A stretch of DNA of 46,296 bases, from positions 1-46,296 of the forward strand of contig NZ_JAMQBK010000054.1 in assembly GCF_023701485.1 (NCBI RefSeq), read 5' to 3'. The notes beneath the pieces are model-generated. The model was not told the DNA's origin and ran no database searches. It saw only the letters and a program-made list of their open reading frames with translations. Each line of letters opens with the position of its first letter. Position 1 is the stretch's first letter. The stretch comes from Aporhodopirellula aestuarii (lineage in GTDB: Bacteria; Planctomycetota; Planctomycetia; Pirellulales; Pirellulaceae). Both the position numbers and the translations under genes were made by a program. Shown here piece after piece: positions 26,260 through 35,207 of this stretch.

Positions 26260-26690
26260 CGGTTCGAAAATTTACTCCACAATGACGTCGTCAATGACAA
26301 CGCCATGGCTAATTGCAATGGGGCCGTTACGGTGAACAAGATGAATAGAATCTGTGGCCCACGGCGGCTGCGATCAGCGGTGACTGGGGTGCCAAACAGC
26401 ACGGACAGCTCTTCCTGAATTTCGGGAATCCTTGCCGCGTAAACTAATCCGGCAGAGATCACAGCGCAGACGATCACCAAAATCAGCATCACGCCGATAC
26501 CGATTTGCATCGGTTGAGTAGTCGGGCGGTAAGATGTCGAACCGCCGCCGGACGATTTAGCGACCGCGGCATGGGATGGCATCGCGTTGTGGGGAGGTGC
26601 ACTGCCAGACGCCGAGTCACCCCGCGGCGAACGACCCGGCGCCTCGGATCGAAATGGAGTCGACGACGAACCGACGGGGCGATCAGTCAT
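26256..26690 (-). CDS. Small membrane protein with two TM helices
   Basis: 144 aa from the ATG at 26690, which overlaps the end of the spoVG-like gene by 8 bp and is the likely translation-coupled start; an upstream GTG at 26708 is possible. A disordered Pro/Ser/Gly-rich N-terminus (1-60) is followed by two hydrophobic segments: about 65-90 ([19 protein letters not shown]) and 117-137 ([18 protein letters not shown]). Its stop overlaps the GTG of the methyltransferase gene. No family recognised; tight coupling to spoVG-like and rsmF-like genes is the main clue. Confidence 0.7.
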   Translation of the reverse strand: MTDRPVGSSSTPFRSEAPGRSPRGDSASGSAPPHNAMPSHAAVAKSSGGGSTSYRPTTQPMQIGIGVMLILVIVCAVISAGLVYAARIPEIQEELSVLFGTPVTADRSRRGPQILFILFTVTAPLQLAMALSLTTSLWSKFSNR

Positions 26691-27732
26691 CGAGGATACC
26701 GGCACCAAAGCCTGGGTTCAGAGGTTCGTCGGGACCATCCGGTTCGCTGATCGGTTCAGCCGATCCGGTGTCTCCGCTCGATGGACCGCTGGCAATCGTT
26801 TGACGACTTGGGCCGCCCTGGCGATCACTAAAATGGGGACGCGGGATCGTGTTGCGGACGCCGACTTCGGCACGCATCATTTTCGGGTCGCTCTCGGCGT
26901 TATCGGTTCGCTCATTCGAGGCTTGCCCGGATTCTTGTCGGTCGGCTTTGGAATCGGACGCAAAGTGAGGCGTCTGTAAAGTTTGCGGTTCGTCAGCGCG
27001 TGCACTCATCGGTTCGTCCGATGACGTCACTCCTTCGGCGGGAGTTTCGTCTGCGGCAACCACGTTCTCAGGAACATCGGTTTCGGAGACTTCAGTCTCG
27101 TCGGTTGCCTCTTCCGGTTCGGTATCAAACAAACCGGCACCGAACGAATCATTGATCGAGGGTTCGGATTCATCTTGGGGAGGGATCGTCGATTGGACAG
27201 CGGACGTTCTGTTGGCTCTCGCCACAACGGTCGTGTCTTTGGAGGTGCGTTGCACGTTGGCGTTACTTGTTGAGGCGGAAGGTTGCGTATCTAAGTAGTC
27301 GGCTTCGTCATAATCGCCTGCATCGAAGTCATCGTCGTAGCGACTTCGGTAGTTTGGTTGAGCAGATCGTTGCAGTTCGGCGTTGAATTCTTCGATGACC
27401 GCGTTTTGGATCATCTCGCGGCATTCGCTGTTAATCGGATGGGCGACATCGGCGTAGAGTTTTTGCGGCGAGTCGATCGTACCGCTGCCCACCAGCTTTG
27501 CACCGCATTGGTTGCAAAACGATGCCCTGAGGTGGTTTTTGCTACCGCACCGATTGCAATGACCGGTCAGCTTCCGGGAGGGCATGGCGACGAAGGGACC
27601 GTGGGTGCCGTCGATAATCTTTAGATCACGAACAACAAAGCTTTGGTCAATCGTGATCGAGCAGAAAGCTCTCAAACGGTCTTCCGAACCTTCCATCAAT
27701 TTGATGCGGATCTCGGTAATTTCCACCACCAT
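26683..27732 (-). CDS. SpoVG-family protein with an inserted zinc ribbon and acidic C-terminal tail
   Basis: 349 aa. The SpoVG core is clear: ITEIRIKL near the N-terminus, [22 protein letters not shown], then [18 protein letters not shown]. Between FVAMPSRK and DVAHPINS, where ordinary SpoVG (about 90-100 aa) has a few residues, lies a zinc ribbon with C59, C62, C73 and C76 (HCNRCG and SFCNQCG). SpoVG proteins bind nucleic acids and act as post-transcriptional or septation regulators. From residue about 125 a 225-residue acidic, low-complexity tail follows. FGAG-L/I-x-D occurs in it twice, the second time at the very C-terminus. It starts 3 bp after the ispE stop and overlaps the next gene. 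Confidence 0.85.
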   Translation of the reverse strand: MVVEITEIRIKLMEGSEDRLRAFCSITIDQSFVVRDLKIIDGTHGPFVAMPSRKLTGHCNRCGSKNHLRASFCNQCGAKLVGSGTIDSPQKLYADVAHPINSECREMIQNAVIEEFNAELQRSAQPNYRSRYDDDFDAGDYDEADYLDTQPSASTSNANVQRTSKDTTVVARANRTSAVQSTIPPQDESEPSINDSFGAGLFDTEPEEATDETEVSETDVPENVVAADETPAEGVTSSDEPMSARADEPQTLQTPHFASDSKADRQESGQASNERTDNAESDPKMMRAEVGVRNTIPRPHFSDRQGGPSRQTIASGPSSGDTGSAEPISEPDGPDEPLNPGFGAGILDD

Positions 27733-27735
27733 CCC

Positions 27736-28908
27736 CTATGCGATATGGATCTCGGGTGCTGCCGGGCAGGTCGCGACGAGTTGGATTAACGCGCCCCCCG
27801 GCAACTGCTCGCGAATACTCGCGATCAATTCTCTTGCTTTCGCTACGTCGGTTGTTCTCAACGTTGCCGCTATCGTCGCCGCGCTTGATACAGTCTCCGG
27901 CAATGAGCCATCAGAAGTCAACCACGCGAAGCACGCCGAACCGCTGCCGGTCATTTGACATTCCAATTCAAACGGCGATTCTGGTTTCCAGTTTGCTTTG
28001 GACTCCCTCAAGTATTCTAGCGCCTCTGCGACGCGGGGTGATAGCCCGCTAGCGGGCTCGGCGAGGGCATTATAGAGAATCCCGGCGTTTCCGTTGGGAC
28101 TGGGCCGAATAAATGCGTTAATCGCATCGAGGCCACTTTTGGGGCTGTCAGAGACCTTGGCACGCGAGTAAACCGCCGCCGTGGATAACGCAGTGGCCGG
28201 AAAAACAACGAGGAACAGGTGATCGCGGGGCAAATCGTAATACGTCAGTTTTTCGCCGCGGCCGAGGGCTCGGGCGAGGACACCTGTGCGTTTGTCCGCG
28301 TGACGTGACGCATCGTCGCTGGTCGAAGAATCGTCAGTGTTTCCCAAAAAGAACGGCACGTCGCTGCCGAGACACGCGGCGATTTCCGCCATTTTCTCAT
28401 CCGTCAACACGCCGGCGAGATTGGGGCGGCAATCGGCGAGGGCCGATTTGGCGAGTCGTAGTGTCGCCGCCGCGTCGCTGCTGGCACCGCCCATTCCCGC
28501 GCCGCTGGGGATGCGTTTGCCCAATTCGGCCTTCCATCCGCCCTCAAAACCCGTGGCTTCTCCGATCAACTGAAGAGCCCGATAGACGAGGTTCCGCTCG
28601 TCGGTTGGAACGTCCAACAACGCGTCGTCGGGAGCGACACCAAGTTGCTCGGCGACCGTATCGCGGTCTGGCAACCAATCCACTGCCAGTTCGATCCCGG
28701 GCGTGGTCGTCGGTTGGAGATGCAGCTCGTCCCGCCAATCAATCGCAACCATGACGGTATCGAGCTCATGAAATCCATCTTCGCGTCGACCGAGGATTTC
28801 AAGAAAAAGATTGAGTTTCGCCGGGGGCGAGGTGCGGTAGGACTTAGCGGCGGTGACAGAAATGGCTGCGAATCCGTGTTGACTGAATGAAACAAAGGGT
28901 GTTTCGAT
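27736..28908 (-). CDS. ispE: 4-diphosphocytidyl-2-C-methyl-D-erythritol kinase (IspE); non-canonical start
   Basis: GHMP kinase of the MEP isoprenoid pathway. The ATP-binding motif PSGAGMGGASSDAAA and GSDVPFF are present. The first conserved motif, PPAKLNLFLEILGRREDG, lies upstream of the first ATG in frame (28752), so a start there would remove an essential substrate-binding region. Between the in-frame TAA near 28945 and 28752 there is no ATG, GTG, TTG or CTG. The best candidate is ATC at 28908, with AGGAG 7 nt upstream (390 aa); ATT at 28863 is another. A sequencing indel is the alternative. Residues 150-200 hold an Asp/Ser-rich insert. It follows lpxI on the same strand. Confidence 0.85.
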   Translation of the reverse strand: METPFVSFSQHGFAAISVTAAKSYRTSPPAKLNLFLEILGRREDGFHELDTVMVAIDWRDELHLQPTTTPGIELAVDWLPDRDTVAEQLGVAPDDALLDVPTDERNLVYRALQLIGEATGFEGGWKAELGKRIPSGAGMGGASSDAAATLRLAKSALADCRPNLAGVLTDEKMAEIAACLGSDVPFFLGNTDDSSTSDDASRHADKRTGVLARALGRGEKLTYYDLPRDHLFLVVFPATALSTAAVYSRAKVSDSPKSGLDAINAFIRPSPNGNAGILYNALAEPASGLSPRVAEALEYLRESKANWKPESPFELECQMTGSGSACFAWLTSDGSLPETVSSAATIAATLRTTDVAKARELIASIREQLPGGALIQLVATCPAAPEIHIA

Positions 28909-28999
28909 CCCAACGCTCCTGTCGACGCGAGCGTGACAGGAATCTTACTCTATTTTTTCAATCGCATCCGGTGCCGCCACGTGTCGAGCGGTCGTAAGC

Positions 29000-29965
29000 C
29001 TACGCCGCGACGCTCGCCGATTTTGCTCCATTGAACGCGATGATCGCGACGCCCAATCGATCTGCCAATGCGATCGTTTCTTCTTGGTCGAGCAGGATCG
29101 TGCGGTCGGCTTCGATGGCGATCGCGACACCGCCAGCGTTGGCAACATTTTGAATCGTCTGAGTGCCGATCGTCGGTACGTCGAAACGCATGTCTTGATT
29201 TGGCTTGCTGACCTTCACCAACGTCCAACCGCCTCGTCGGCAGAGTTCACCGCTGCGTCGGATGCATGCATCGGTGCCTTCGATCGCTTCGACGGCGATC
29301 ACGGTCGCGTCTTTGATCGCAACGGCTTGCCCGATATCCAGTCCACCCATCGTTTTGGCGATCGACCATCCGAACTCAGCGTCACGCATCGCCGCGGTCG
29401 ACAATGATTTCCGCGTTAACAAGCCTTCCTTCACGAGTAACTCCGGTGCCAGACGTGTAGCCGAACAGACTTCGATTGAATTGCGATGATAAGTGTTGAT
29501 GACCGCCGATAGCAATCGATCATCGCGAGCGTCGCGGCCTCGGCCCATCAAGAGCGGACCAAACGTCCGCAGACAGGTGAGGTCGGGGAAGTGACGCAGC
29601 CACAGGGATCCGCCGTACAGCAAATCAGACTTAAACAACTTGCCCGCCATGGTCACTTTCGTAACCCGTTTCTTTTTGAAAAATCGCAAGTGGCGTCCGA
29701 ATCGGCCGACGCCAGACCACAGCACGTGATCGCAGACGGCTTCGATTTCGGGACCCGCGTGTCCGCTGATCGCGACACAGACGACGGGGTTTCCGTTTTC
29801 ACGGATGCGATTGGCAACCGAGATCGGAAACCGGCCCCATCCCGCAATCAGTCCGACCGGTTCACCCGGTTTCAACGACACGTCGACATCGTGACTGACG
29901 ACGTCTTGGTTCAAAACATCGTCATCGATCGTCGAAGATGCGATGCGGTGAGGAGCGTTTTCCAT
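29000..29965 (-). CDS. lpxI: UDP-2,3-diacylglucosamine diphosphatase LpxI
   Basis: 321 aa. LpxI (DUF1009 family) hydrolyses UDP-2,3-diacylglucosamine to lipid X; it replaces LpxH in many bacteria. Seen in sequence: the N-terminal VGLIAGWGRFPISVAN, the conserved GKLFKSD region, DDRLLSAVI, and the C-terminal block VKVSKPNQDMRFDVPTIGTQ followed by IAIEADRTILLDQEE. An N-terminal extension of about 35 residues precedes the domain. The ATG at 29965 follows the lpxD stop by 12 bp, so the two lipid A genes are co-transcribed. Confidence 0.93.
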   Translation of the reverse strand: MENAPHRIASSTIDDDVLNQDVVSHDVDVSLKPGEPVGLIAGWGRFPISVANRIRENGNPVVCVAISGHAGPEIEAVCDHVLWSGVGRFGRHLRFFKKKRVTKVTMAGKLFKSDLLYGGSLWLRHFPDLTCLRTFGPLLMGRGRDARDDRLLSAVINTYHRNSIEVCSATRLAPELLVKEGLLTRKSLSTAAMRDAEFGWSIAKTMGGLDIGQAVAIKDATVIAVEAIEGTDACIRRSGELCRRGGWTLVKVSKPNQDMRFDVPTIGTQTIQNVANAGGVAIAIEADRTILLDQEETIALADRLGVAIIAFNGAKSASVAA

Positions 29966-29977
29966 GAGGCCGTCGAG

Positions 29978-31105
29978 CTATGCGGCTTTCGATGAAGATT
30001 CGTTGGCGTTGCCTTCGTTCTGCTTCATCATCTTGCGGACTTGGCTTTGCAGTTCCTTCAACTCGCGACGCAAGTCAGGAAGTTTACGCTGAACGGCGAG
30101 CATCCGAAGTTGATCCGGTTGCGGTGTCGCTGGCGAACCGAAGTAAACGCCTTTGGTCAGATTGTCCATCACGCCCGCCTGGGCGCCGATCGTCACGTGA
30201 TCGCCCAAATGAATGTGATCGCGAAGTCCGACTTGTCCGGCGAGTACGACATAATCGCCCGTCGTGCAACTTCCCGCGATGCCTACCTGGCTGCACAACA
30301 GATTGTGTTTTCCGATGCGACAGTTATGTCCGATCATGACTTGGTTGTCGATCTTAGTGCCTTCGCCGATTCGCGTTGCACCGTATGTGCCACGATCGAT
30401 CGTGACTGAGGCGCCAAGTTCGACGTCGTTATCGATTTGTACGTATCCGAGTTGGCTGGTCGGTACGTGTTTGCCGGCGACGTTGCGATAACCGAAACCG
30501 TGTGCGCCGAGAGTCGATCCGGCATGGATCACGACACGATCGCCGATGCGACAATACGAATACAGTGTCACGTTGGGATACAGCACGCACTCGGCGCCGA
30601 TCGTGCACCCGGCGGCGATGCTGACACCGGCGTGAACTTTGGTGCCCGGTCCGATCACCACTCCGGCACCGATCGACGCAGCGGCGCTAACTTGTGCGGA
30701 AGGATGAATGATCGCGGTCGAGTCGACCCCTGTGCCCGGAACGTCCTGGCCGACCGGCGGGCGGAAATACAGAATGATCTCAGCGAATGCCTGATGCGGA
30801 TTGTCCACGACGATCTGCCACGCGGGACCCTCGTTTTCGATCGCTTCGGCAGTCAACGGTTGCGGCGTGATCAAAACGTCGGCGCGACAATTGCGGATCG
30901 CTTTGGCGTGTTGCACCTGATCCACCATCGTGGCTTCACCTTGTTTCGCTTCAGCAGGGGGCGCCGCACCCTTCAGCGAAACGGTGCTGGCATTCGACCC
31001 GCTGCCGGTCAATGGGAGCAATTCCCCGCCCGTCATCTCGACAATTTGGGCGAGTGAAAGCGGGGCGGGCGATGCGCTGTCGGCGGAGTAAATCACGGTG
31101 GTCAT
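29978..31105 (-). CDS. lpxD: UDP-3-O-acylglucosamine N-acyltransferase LpxD
   Basis: 375 aa, trimeric left-handed beta-helix enzyme of lipid A synthesis. After the N-terminal uridine-binding domain come many hexapeptide repeats (for example IGAGVVIGPGTKV), the conserved LGAHGFGYRN segment, and the catalytic His in DNQVMIGHNCRIG at H260 (equivalent to E. coli H239). A C-terminal helix (RKLPDLRRELKELQSQVRKM) resembles the acyl carrier protein-binding extension. AGGAG lies about 9 nt upstream of the ATG. It heads the minus-strand run and is divergent from the flagellar operon. Confidence 0.95.
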   Translation of the reverse strand: MTTVIYSADSASPAPLSLAQIVEMTGGELLPLTGSGSNASTVSLKGAAPPAEAKQGEATMVDQVQHAKAIRNCRADVLITPQPLTAEAIENEGPAWQIVVDNPHQAFAEIILYFRPPVGQDVPGTGVDSTAIIHPSAQVSAAASIGAGVVIGPGTKVHAGVSIAAGCTIGAECVLYPNVTLYSYCRIGDRVVIHAGSTLGAHGFGYRNVAGKHVPTSQLGYVQIDNDVELGASVTIDRGTYGATRIGEGTKIDNQVMIGHNCRIGKHNLLCSQVGIAGSCTTGDYVVLAGQVGLRDHIHLGDHVTIGAQAGVMDNLTKGVYFGSPATPQPDQLRMLAVQRKLPDLRRELKELQSQVRKMMKQNEGNANESSSKAA

Positions 31106-31335
31106 GGATCGGAACTCCTGTCAAACGATCTCTTGGGTCAGATACGAAGTCCTATGTAGCAATCCCTTCGACGTGCTCGCAACTCTGATTCAGCCTTACA
31201 CGACGCCGTTGCTCCAAAAAACGAACCATTAATTCAGCCTTCGCGCCGTGGCCAGGACTTTAGTAGAAGTTAGAAAAGAATCGGAAAAACGTCGTTCCGC
31301 TTCGCCCGCTCGCCTCCTTTGCCGGTCCGACCGTC

Positions 31336-32667
31336 GTGAATTCGAACGTATCCACCGCCGAAAACGAATCTCGACGCGCCGCGTCGTTGAGGAGAATCGC
31401 GATCGTGCTGCGGGATTTACCAGAATCGGTCGCGAGAAAACTGCTCGCCGAGCTCGCCCCCGAAGCCCGTTCGCGGGTTCGACGCGAAATGGCGAGCCTC
31501 GTCGATGTCGATCCGATGGAGCGACGACGTGCCCTCGAATCCTTTACCGGTTCGCTCCGCCGAGGGGCCGCTCGCGAACAAGACACTTCGACAGCGACTG
31601 AAAACTATACCGACGAAATCACCCTTTCCCATTCAGCCCACCTTGCTTCGGCGGGAAATCATTCAACCAGCCAGTATCGCTCGAAGACTCAGCCGAACAG
31701 AAGCAATTTGCAACCACCCGGCGCGGTGGCGCAACCTGACCAGCAGCTTTCCCCCTCGCTCGAATTTCTTGGCCAAGTCAGCGATGACGATTTGTTGAGC
31801 CTGCTCAACGACGAACACCCACAAACCAAAGCCGTCGTGCTCGCACAGATCGCACCCGCCCGAGCAGCCGCGTTGTTGCCCCGACTCGGCGGTGCTCAAC
31901 GCCAAGATCTGTTGACCCGGATTGGTCGTCTGCACACGCTCCCCGAAGACATGCTGTCGGACATCGCAAGTAGTTTCCGCACCCGCGTGGACCGATTGAT
32001 GGCCGCCCGCAATCCCAACCCGCTGCAAAGTCTGATTGATGCGTATGGTGGCGGCCAACCCGCTGATCCTGCCACTGCGGCCAAGCACGTGCCGACGGCG
32101 GCCGCTGCCGTGTCTCCTCGATTGCAAGCGATTCTGGCTGAGATGCCAGCGACCTCACAAACCGCACACAATTCCGGCCCAGCGAATACGACCGTGAGCC
32201 CGGCTGCGTCAACGACGACCGCCGAAGAGTCGGCCGCCGATCGATTGCGACGGATCACTCGCGACGACAGTCGCCAGTCACCTGCACCGGAGCCGGGGCA
32301 CGCACCCCAGCAAAAATCGAATGTGAATTTGGGGCTGTCGACGGATGACGTTCATCAAGAACTCGTGCGTCTTCCGCCACGCAAGTTATGCGAAGCACTC
32401 GGTCGGGTCGACACCCGGACCGCGATCCTCGCCCTATGTGGGTTGCCAAATAAAACTGCCGATGCGGCGATCAGTTGCTTGCCGCGAGCCCAGGCCAACC
32501 AAGTCCGACAACGACTGATGTCCGTCGGCTCCCTGGAAATTCGCGACATCGACCGAGCCAAAGAAGCCATCGTCGCGGCCACGCGTGTCGGTGGGCAAAT
32601 CAGTGCACCTAGCGCCGCCGCGTCTGTACCCGTGAATTCCCAACCACGCGTTGCCGTCGCGATGTAA
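31336..32667 (+). CDS. fliG: Flagellar motor switch protein FliG-like, divergent
   Basis: 443 aa (FliG is usually about 330), GTG start at 31336. The N-terminal helices (LRRIAIVLRDLPESVARKLL) and middle domain (LLSLLNDEHPQTKAVVLAQI) match FliG. A disordered Ala/Pro-rich linker of about 70 residues leads to the C-terminal domain (LPPRKLCEALGRVDTRTAIL). The segment starting ALCGLPNK at residue 366 aligns without gaps to the E. coli torque helix, but charged motor residues are changed: K264 to C368, R281 to A385, D288 to Q392, D289 to R393, R297 to E401. It heads the fliG-fliK gene cluster; fliF is not adjacent. Confidence 0.82.
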   Translation: MNSNVSTAENESRRAASLRRIAIVLRDLPESVARKLLAELAPEARSRVRREMASLVDVDPMERRRALESFTGSLRRGAAREQDTSTATENYTDEITLSHSAHLASAGNHSTSQYRSKTQPNRSNLQPPGAVAQPDQQLSPSLEFLGQVSDDDLLSLLNDEHPQTKAVVLAQIAPARAAALLPRLGGAQRQDLLTRIGRLHTLPEDMLSDIASSFRTRVDRLMAARNPNPLQSLIDAYGGGQPADPATAAKHVPTAAAAVSPRLQAILAEMPATSQTAHNSGPANTTVSPAASTTTAEESAADRLRRITRDDSRQSPAPEPGHAPQQKSNVNLGLSTDDVHQELVRLPPRKLCEALGRVDTRTAILALCGLPNKTADAAISCLPRAQANQVRQRLMSVGSLEIRDIDRAKEAIVAATRVGGQISAPSAAASVPVNSQPRVAVAM

Positions 32668-32801
32668 AACGCCAAGCGTTTGACATGCCTATTCACTCAA
32701 CGTGGACATTTGCTTGCGTCGCCTGTTTCCGTGGCGTGAACCGAACCGACATCCCAACGTGATCTACATTCTCTGCCAGTCCTTTCCTTATCAACCGCTC
32801 C

Positions 32802-33773
32802 ATGGCTACCATTGTCAAACCCGGCGCCACGTCGGCTCCAACGACGCCCGCCGCTGAGCACTCCGCGCAATCACCACCATCGGCGGAGCCAGGTGTCACA
32901 CCGGTGACAACGTCAAGAACAGGACGCATTATCAAAACGGTCGCTCCTGCCCAGGCGACCGCACCCAAAGCCGGCCCGGTCGCCGACGCAGGGTCACCGA
33001 AGACGGAGCGAGGAGTATCCGGGAGGATCTCCAATGCAACTCTTGGTAACAACGCGAAAGGCAAAACCGGTTTGGCCGAGTTCAATCTCTCGGACCTCGC
33101 CGCTGAAGGCCGCGAACAGATCAAACGTTGTCAACAACAAGTTGACGAGATGCTCGCAGCAGCCCGCAAGCAGGCCGAGCAGTTACGGGCAACTGCCCGC
33201 GAACAAGGGCACACCGAAGGCACCAAAGCGGCCATCTCAGATATCGAACAGCGGATCAACCGCGAAGCCGAAGCGAAGGCGAAAAACCAAGTCGAATCGC
33301 TTCGCAAAGCGGTTCTGCAGATGAAGCAACAGTATGACGATTGGATGCGTCAGTATGCTGAAGTCCTCACCGTCACTGCGATCGCCGCTGCCGAGCGACT
33401 GACGCGGTCTCAGCTCCATTTGCCGAATTCCGAGGAAGGATACGTTCCGACCGAATCCGGACTCGCTGTGTCCGATGCCTCGGGCCAAGCGAGCGACGAA
33501 CCGGCCGAACACCTGCTCGTCCGCTGGGCCCGCGAGGCGTTGCACAGCACCCGGTCGGCTAGCCGTCTGACTCTCGCCGTGCATCCCGACACGCTCGCCC
33601 AACTCGGCCGAGCTCTTGACGAACTGCTCGCTCATCCCGATCTTCCCGAACAATCCGTGGTTGTCCCTGACGAAACTTTGAAGGTCGGCGACGTGGTCGT
33701 GCGTCAGGATGGTGGCGAGATCTCCGCAGGCCTCGACGCACAACTCAGTCGCTTGCGTGAGGAACTCTTGTGA
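32802..33773 (+). CDS. fliH: Flagellar assembly protein FliH-like
   Basis: 323 aa; FliH is the stator-like regulator of the export ATPase FliI. The first 85 residues are Pro/Ala/Thr-rich and probably disordered. A long helical region with coiled-coil character follows (about 95-195, VDEMLAAARKQAEQLRATA). The C-terminal FliH domain carries RLTLAVHPDTLAQLGRALDE and VVVRQDGGEISAGLD, matching FliH/SctL. The stop overlaps the GTG of fliI by 4 bp, so the two are translationally coupled, consistent with FliH-FliI complex formation. Confidence 0.88.
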   Translation: MATIVKPGATSAPTTPAAEHSAQSPPSAEPGVTPVTTSRTGRIIKTVAPAQATAPKAGPVADAGSPKTERGVSGRISNATLGNNAKGKTGLAEFNLSDLAAEGREQIKRCQQQVDEMLAAARKQAEQLRATAREQGHTEGTKAAISDIEQRINREAEAKAKNQVESLRKAVLQMKQQYDDWMRQYAEVLTVTAIAAAERLTRSQLHLPNSEEGYVPTESGLAVSDASGQASDEPAEHLLVRWAREALHSTRSASRLTLAVHPDTLAQLGRALDELLAHPDLPEQSVVVPDETLKVGDVVVRQDGGEISAGLDAQLSRLREELL

Positions 33774-35200
33774 GCGATATCCCCGCCCTCGATCTGCCGC
33801 GTCTACCCGATCCCCACGCCACCGCCGAATCGCTCGATAAATCGGTCCTGTTCCAAGTCCGCGGCCGTGTTGCCTCCGTGACCGGCGATGCCGTTACCGT
33901 GCAGGGCATGACCGCACCGCTGGGCTCGCTCTGTGAATTGCAGCCGCCCGGCGCACCGGCGACGCTCGCCCGCGTGATCGGATTCGATGACACACGGCCA
34001 ATCCTGGCACCTATGGAACCGATCACCCGTTTGGCCGCGGGCGATCGCGTGAGGCTAATTTCGCATTCGCTGACCCTGCGAGTCGGGCAATCATTGTGTG
34101 GCCGAATTGTCGACGCTTTCGGCCGACCGATTGACGGCCGACCGCTCAGCGATGATCTGGTGCGCGTCGATGTGTCTCATTCATCTCCCGATTCGCTCGC
34201 CCGGCCGCCAATCGACCAGCCGCTGCAAACCGGCGTGCGGGCGATTGATGCGATGCTGACCTGTGGGATCGGACAACGACTCGGCATCTTTGCCGGTTCC
34301 GGCGTCGGCAAAAGTACGCTGCTCGGGATGATCACCCGGGGGACCAACGCCGACCGTGTCGTGATCGCGATGGTCGGCGAGCGGGGCCGTGAAGTCGGCG
34401 AGTTCATTCAACGCACCCTCGGGGAAGAAGGCTTGAAGAAGAGCGTCGTCGTCGTCGCGACCAGCGACAAACCAGCCGCGCAGCGATTGTCGGCGGCGTA
34501 TACCGCCACCAGCATTGCCGAACAATTCCGCGACGAAGGACACAACGTGCTGTTGCTGGTCGACAGCGTTACACGATTCGCGATGGCTCAACGGGAACTC
34601 GGACTCGCCGCTGGTGAACCACCGACAACCCGCGGTTATCCGCCGAGCGTTTTCAACCTGTTGCCACAATTGGTCGAACGGGCGGGGCGAACTGAGAAAG
34701 GCTCCATCACCGCCTTCTACACCGTGCTCGTCGAAGGTGACGACAACAACGAACCGATTGCCGACGCTGTCCGTGGTCTACTCGACGGACACATCGTGCT
34801 TAATCGAAAACTCGCCCACCGCGGACATTTCCCACCGATTGACATCCCACAAAGCGTCAGCCGTCTGCAGAATCACTTGGTCAGCCTAGAGATTTCACAA
34901 GCGGTTCTCAAAATCCGTGAACACATGGTCAAGTACGACAGCAGCGAAGACCTGATTTCGATCGGCGCGTACCGTCAAGGCAGCGATCCACGGATCGACG
35001 CCGCCATTGCAATGCGGGATCCGATCAACGTGCTGTTGCAACAACACAGCGACGAACAAACGCCGATGGAAAACGCGCATCAAATGCTCAAGACGATCGC
35101 CGCGGCGCAAACGACTCCGGCCGCACCAACACACGCTGCTGCAGCACACCCCGCCGCGGCAACGAACTCAGCGGCACCCACACCCCAGGCGGCGGGATAA
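33770..35200 (+). CDS. fliI: Flagellum-specific export ATPase FliI
   Basis: 476 aa, GTG start overlapping fliH. It is an F1-beta-like hexameric ATPase that powers type III export of flagellar subunits. Walker A FAGSGVGKS lies near 174-182. The Walker B strand HNVLLLVDSVTRFAMAQREL and the signature PPTTRGYPPSVFNLLPQLVERAG follow, with GSITAFYTVLVEGDD downstream. Residues about 445-476 form an Ala/Pro/Thr/His-rich tail not found in ordinary FliI. It is followed after 7 bp by fliJ. Confidence 0.96.
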   Translation: MSDIPALDLPRLPDPHATAESLDKSVLFQVRGRVASVTGDAVTVQGMTAPLGSLCELQPPGAPATLARVIGFDDTRPILAPMEPITRLAAGDRVRLISHSLTLRVGQSLCGRIVDAFGRPIDGRPLSDDLVRVDVSHSSPDSLARPPIDQPLQTGVRAIDAMLTCGIGQRLGIFAGSGVGKSTLLGMITRGTNADRVVIAMVGERGREVGEFIQRTLGEEGLKKSVVVVATSDKPAAQRLSAAYTATSIAEQFRDEGHNVLLLVDSVTRFAMAQRELGLAAGEPPTTRGYPPSVFNLLPQLVERAGRTEKGSITAFYTVLVEGDDNNEPIADAVRGLLDGHIVLNRKLAHRGHFPPIDIPQSVSRLQNHLVSLEISQAVLKIREHMVKYDSSEDLISIGAYRQGSDPRIDAAIAMRDPINVLLQQHSDEQTPMENAHQMLKTIAAAQTTPAAPTHAAAAHPAAATNSAAPTPQAAG

Positions 35201-35207
35201 ATAACAC

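Noticed and set aside
28566..28913. TTG-started frame overlapping the start of ispE
   Set aside because: It lies in another frame than the conserved PPAKLN motif and shows no homology; the AGGAG upstream is better assigned to ATC at 28908.
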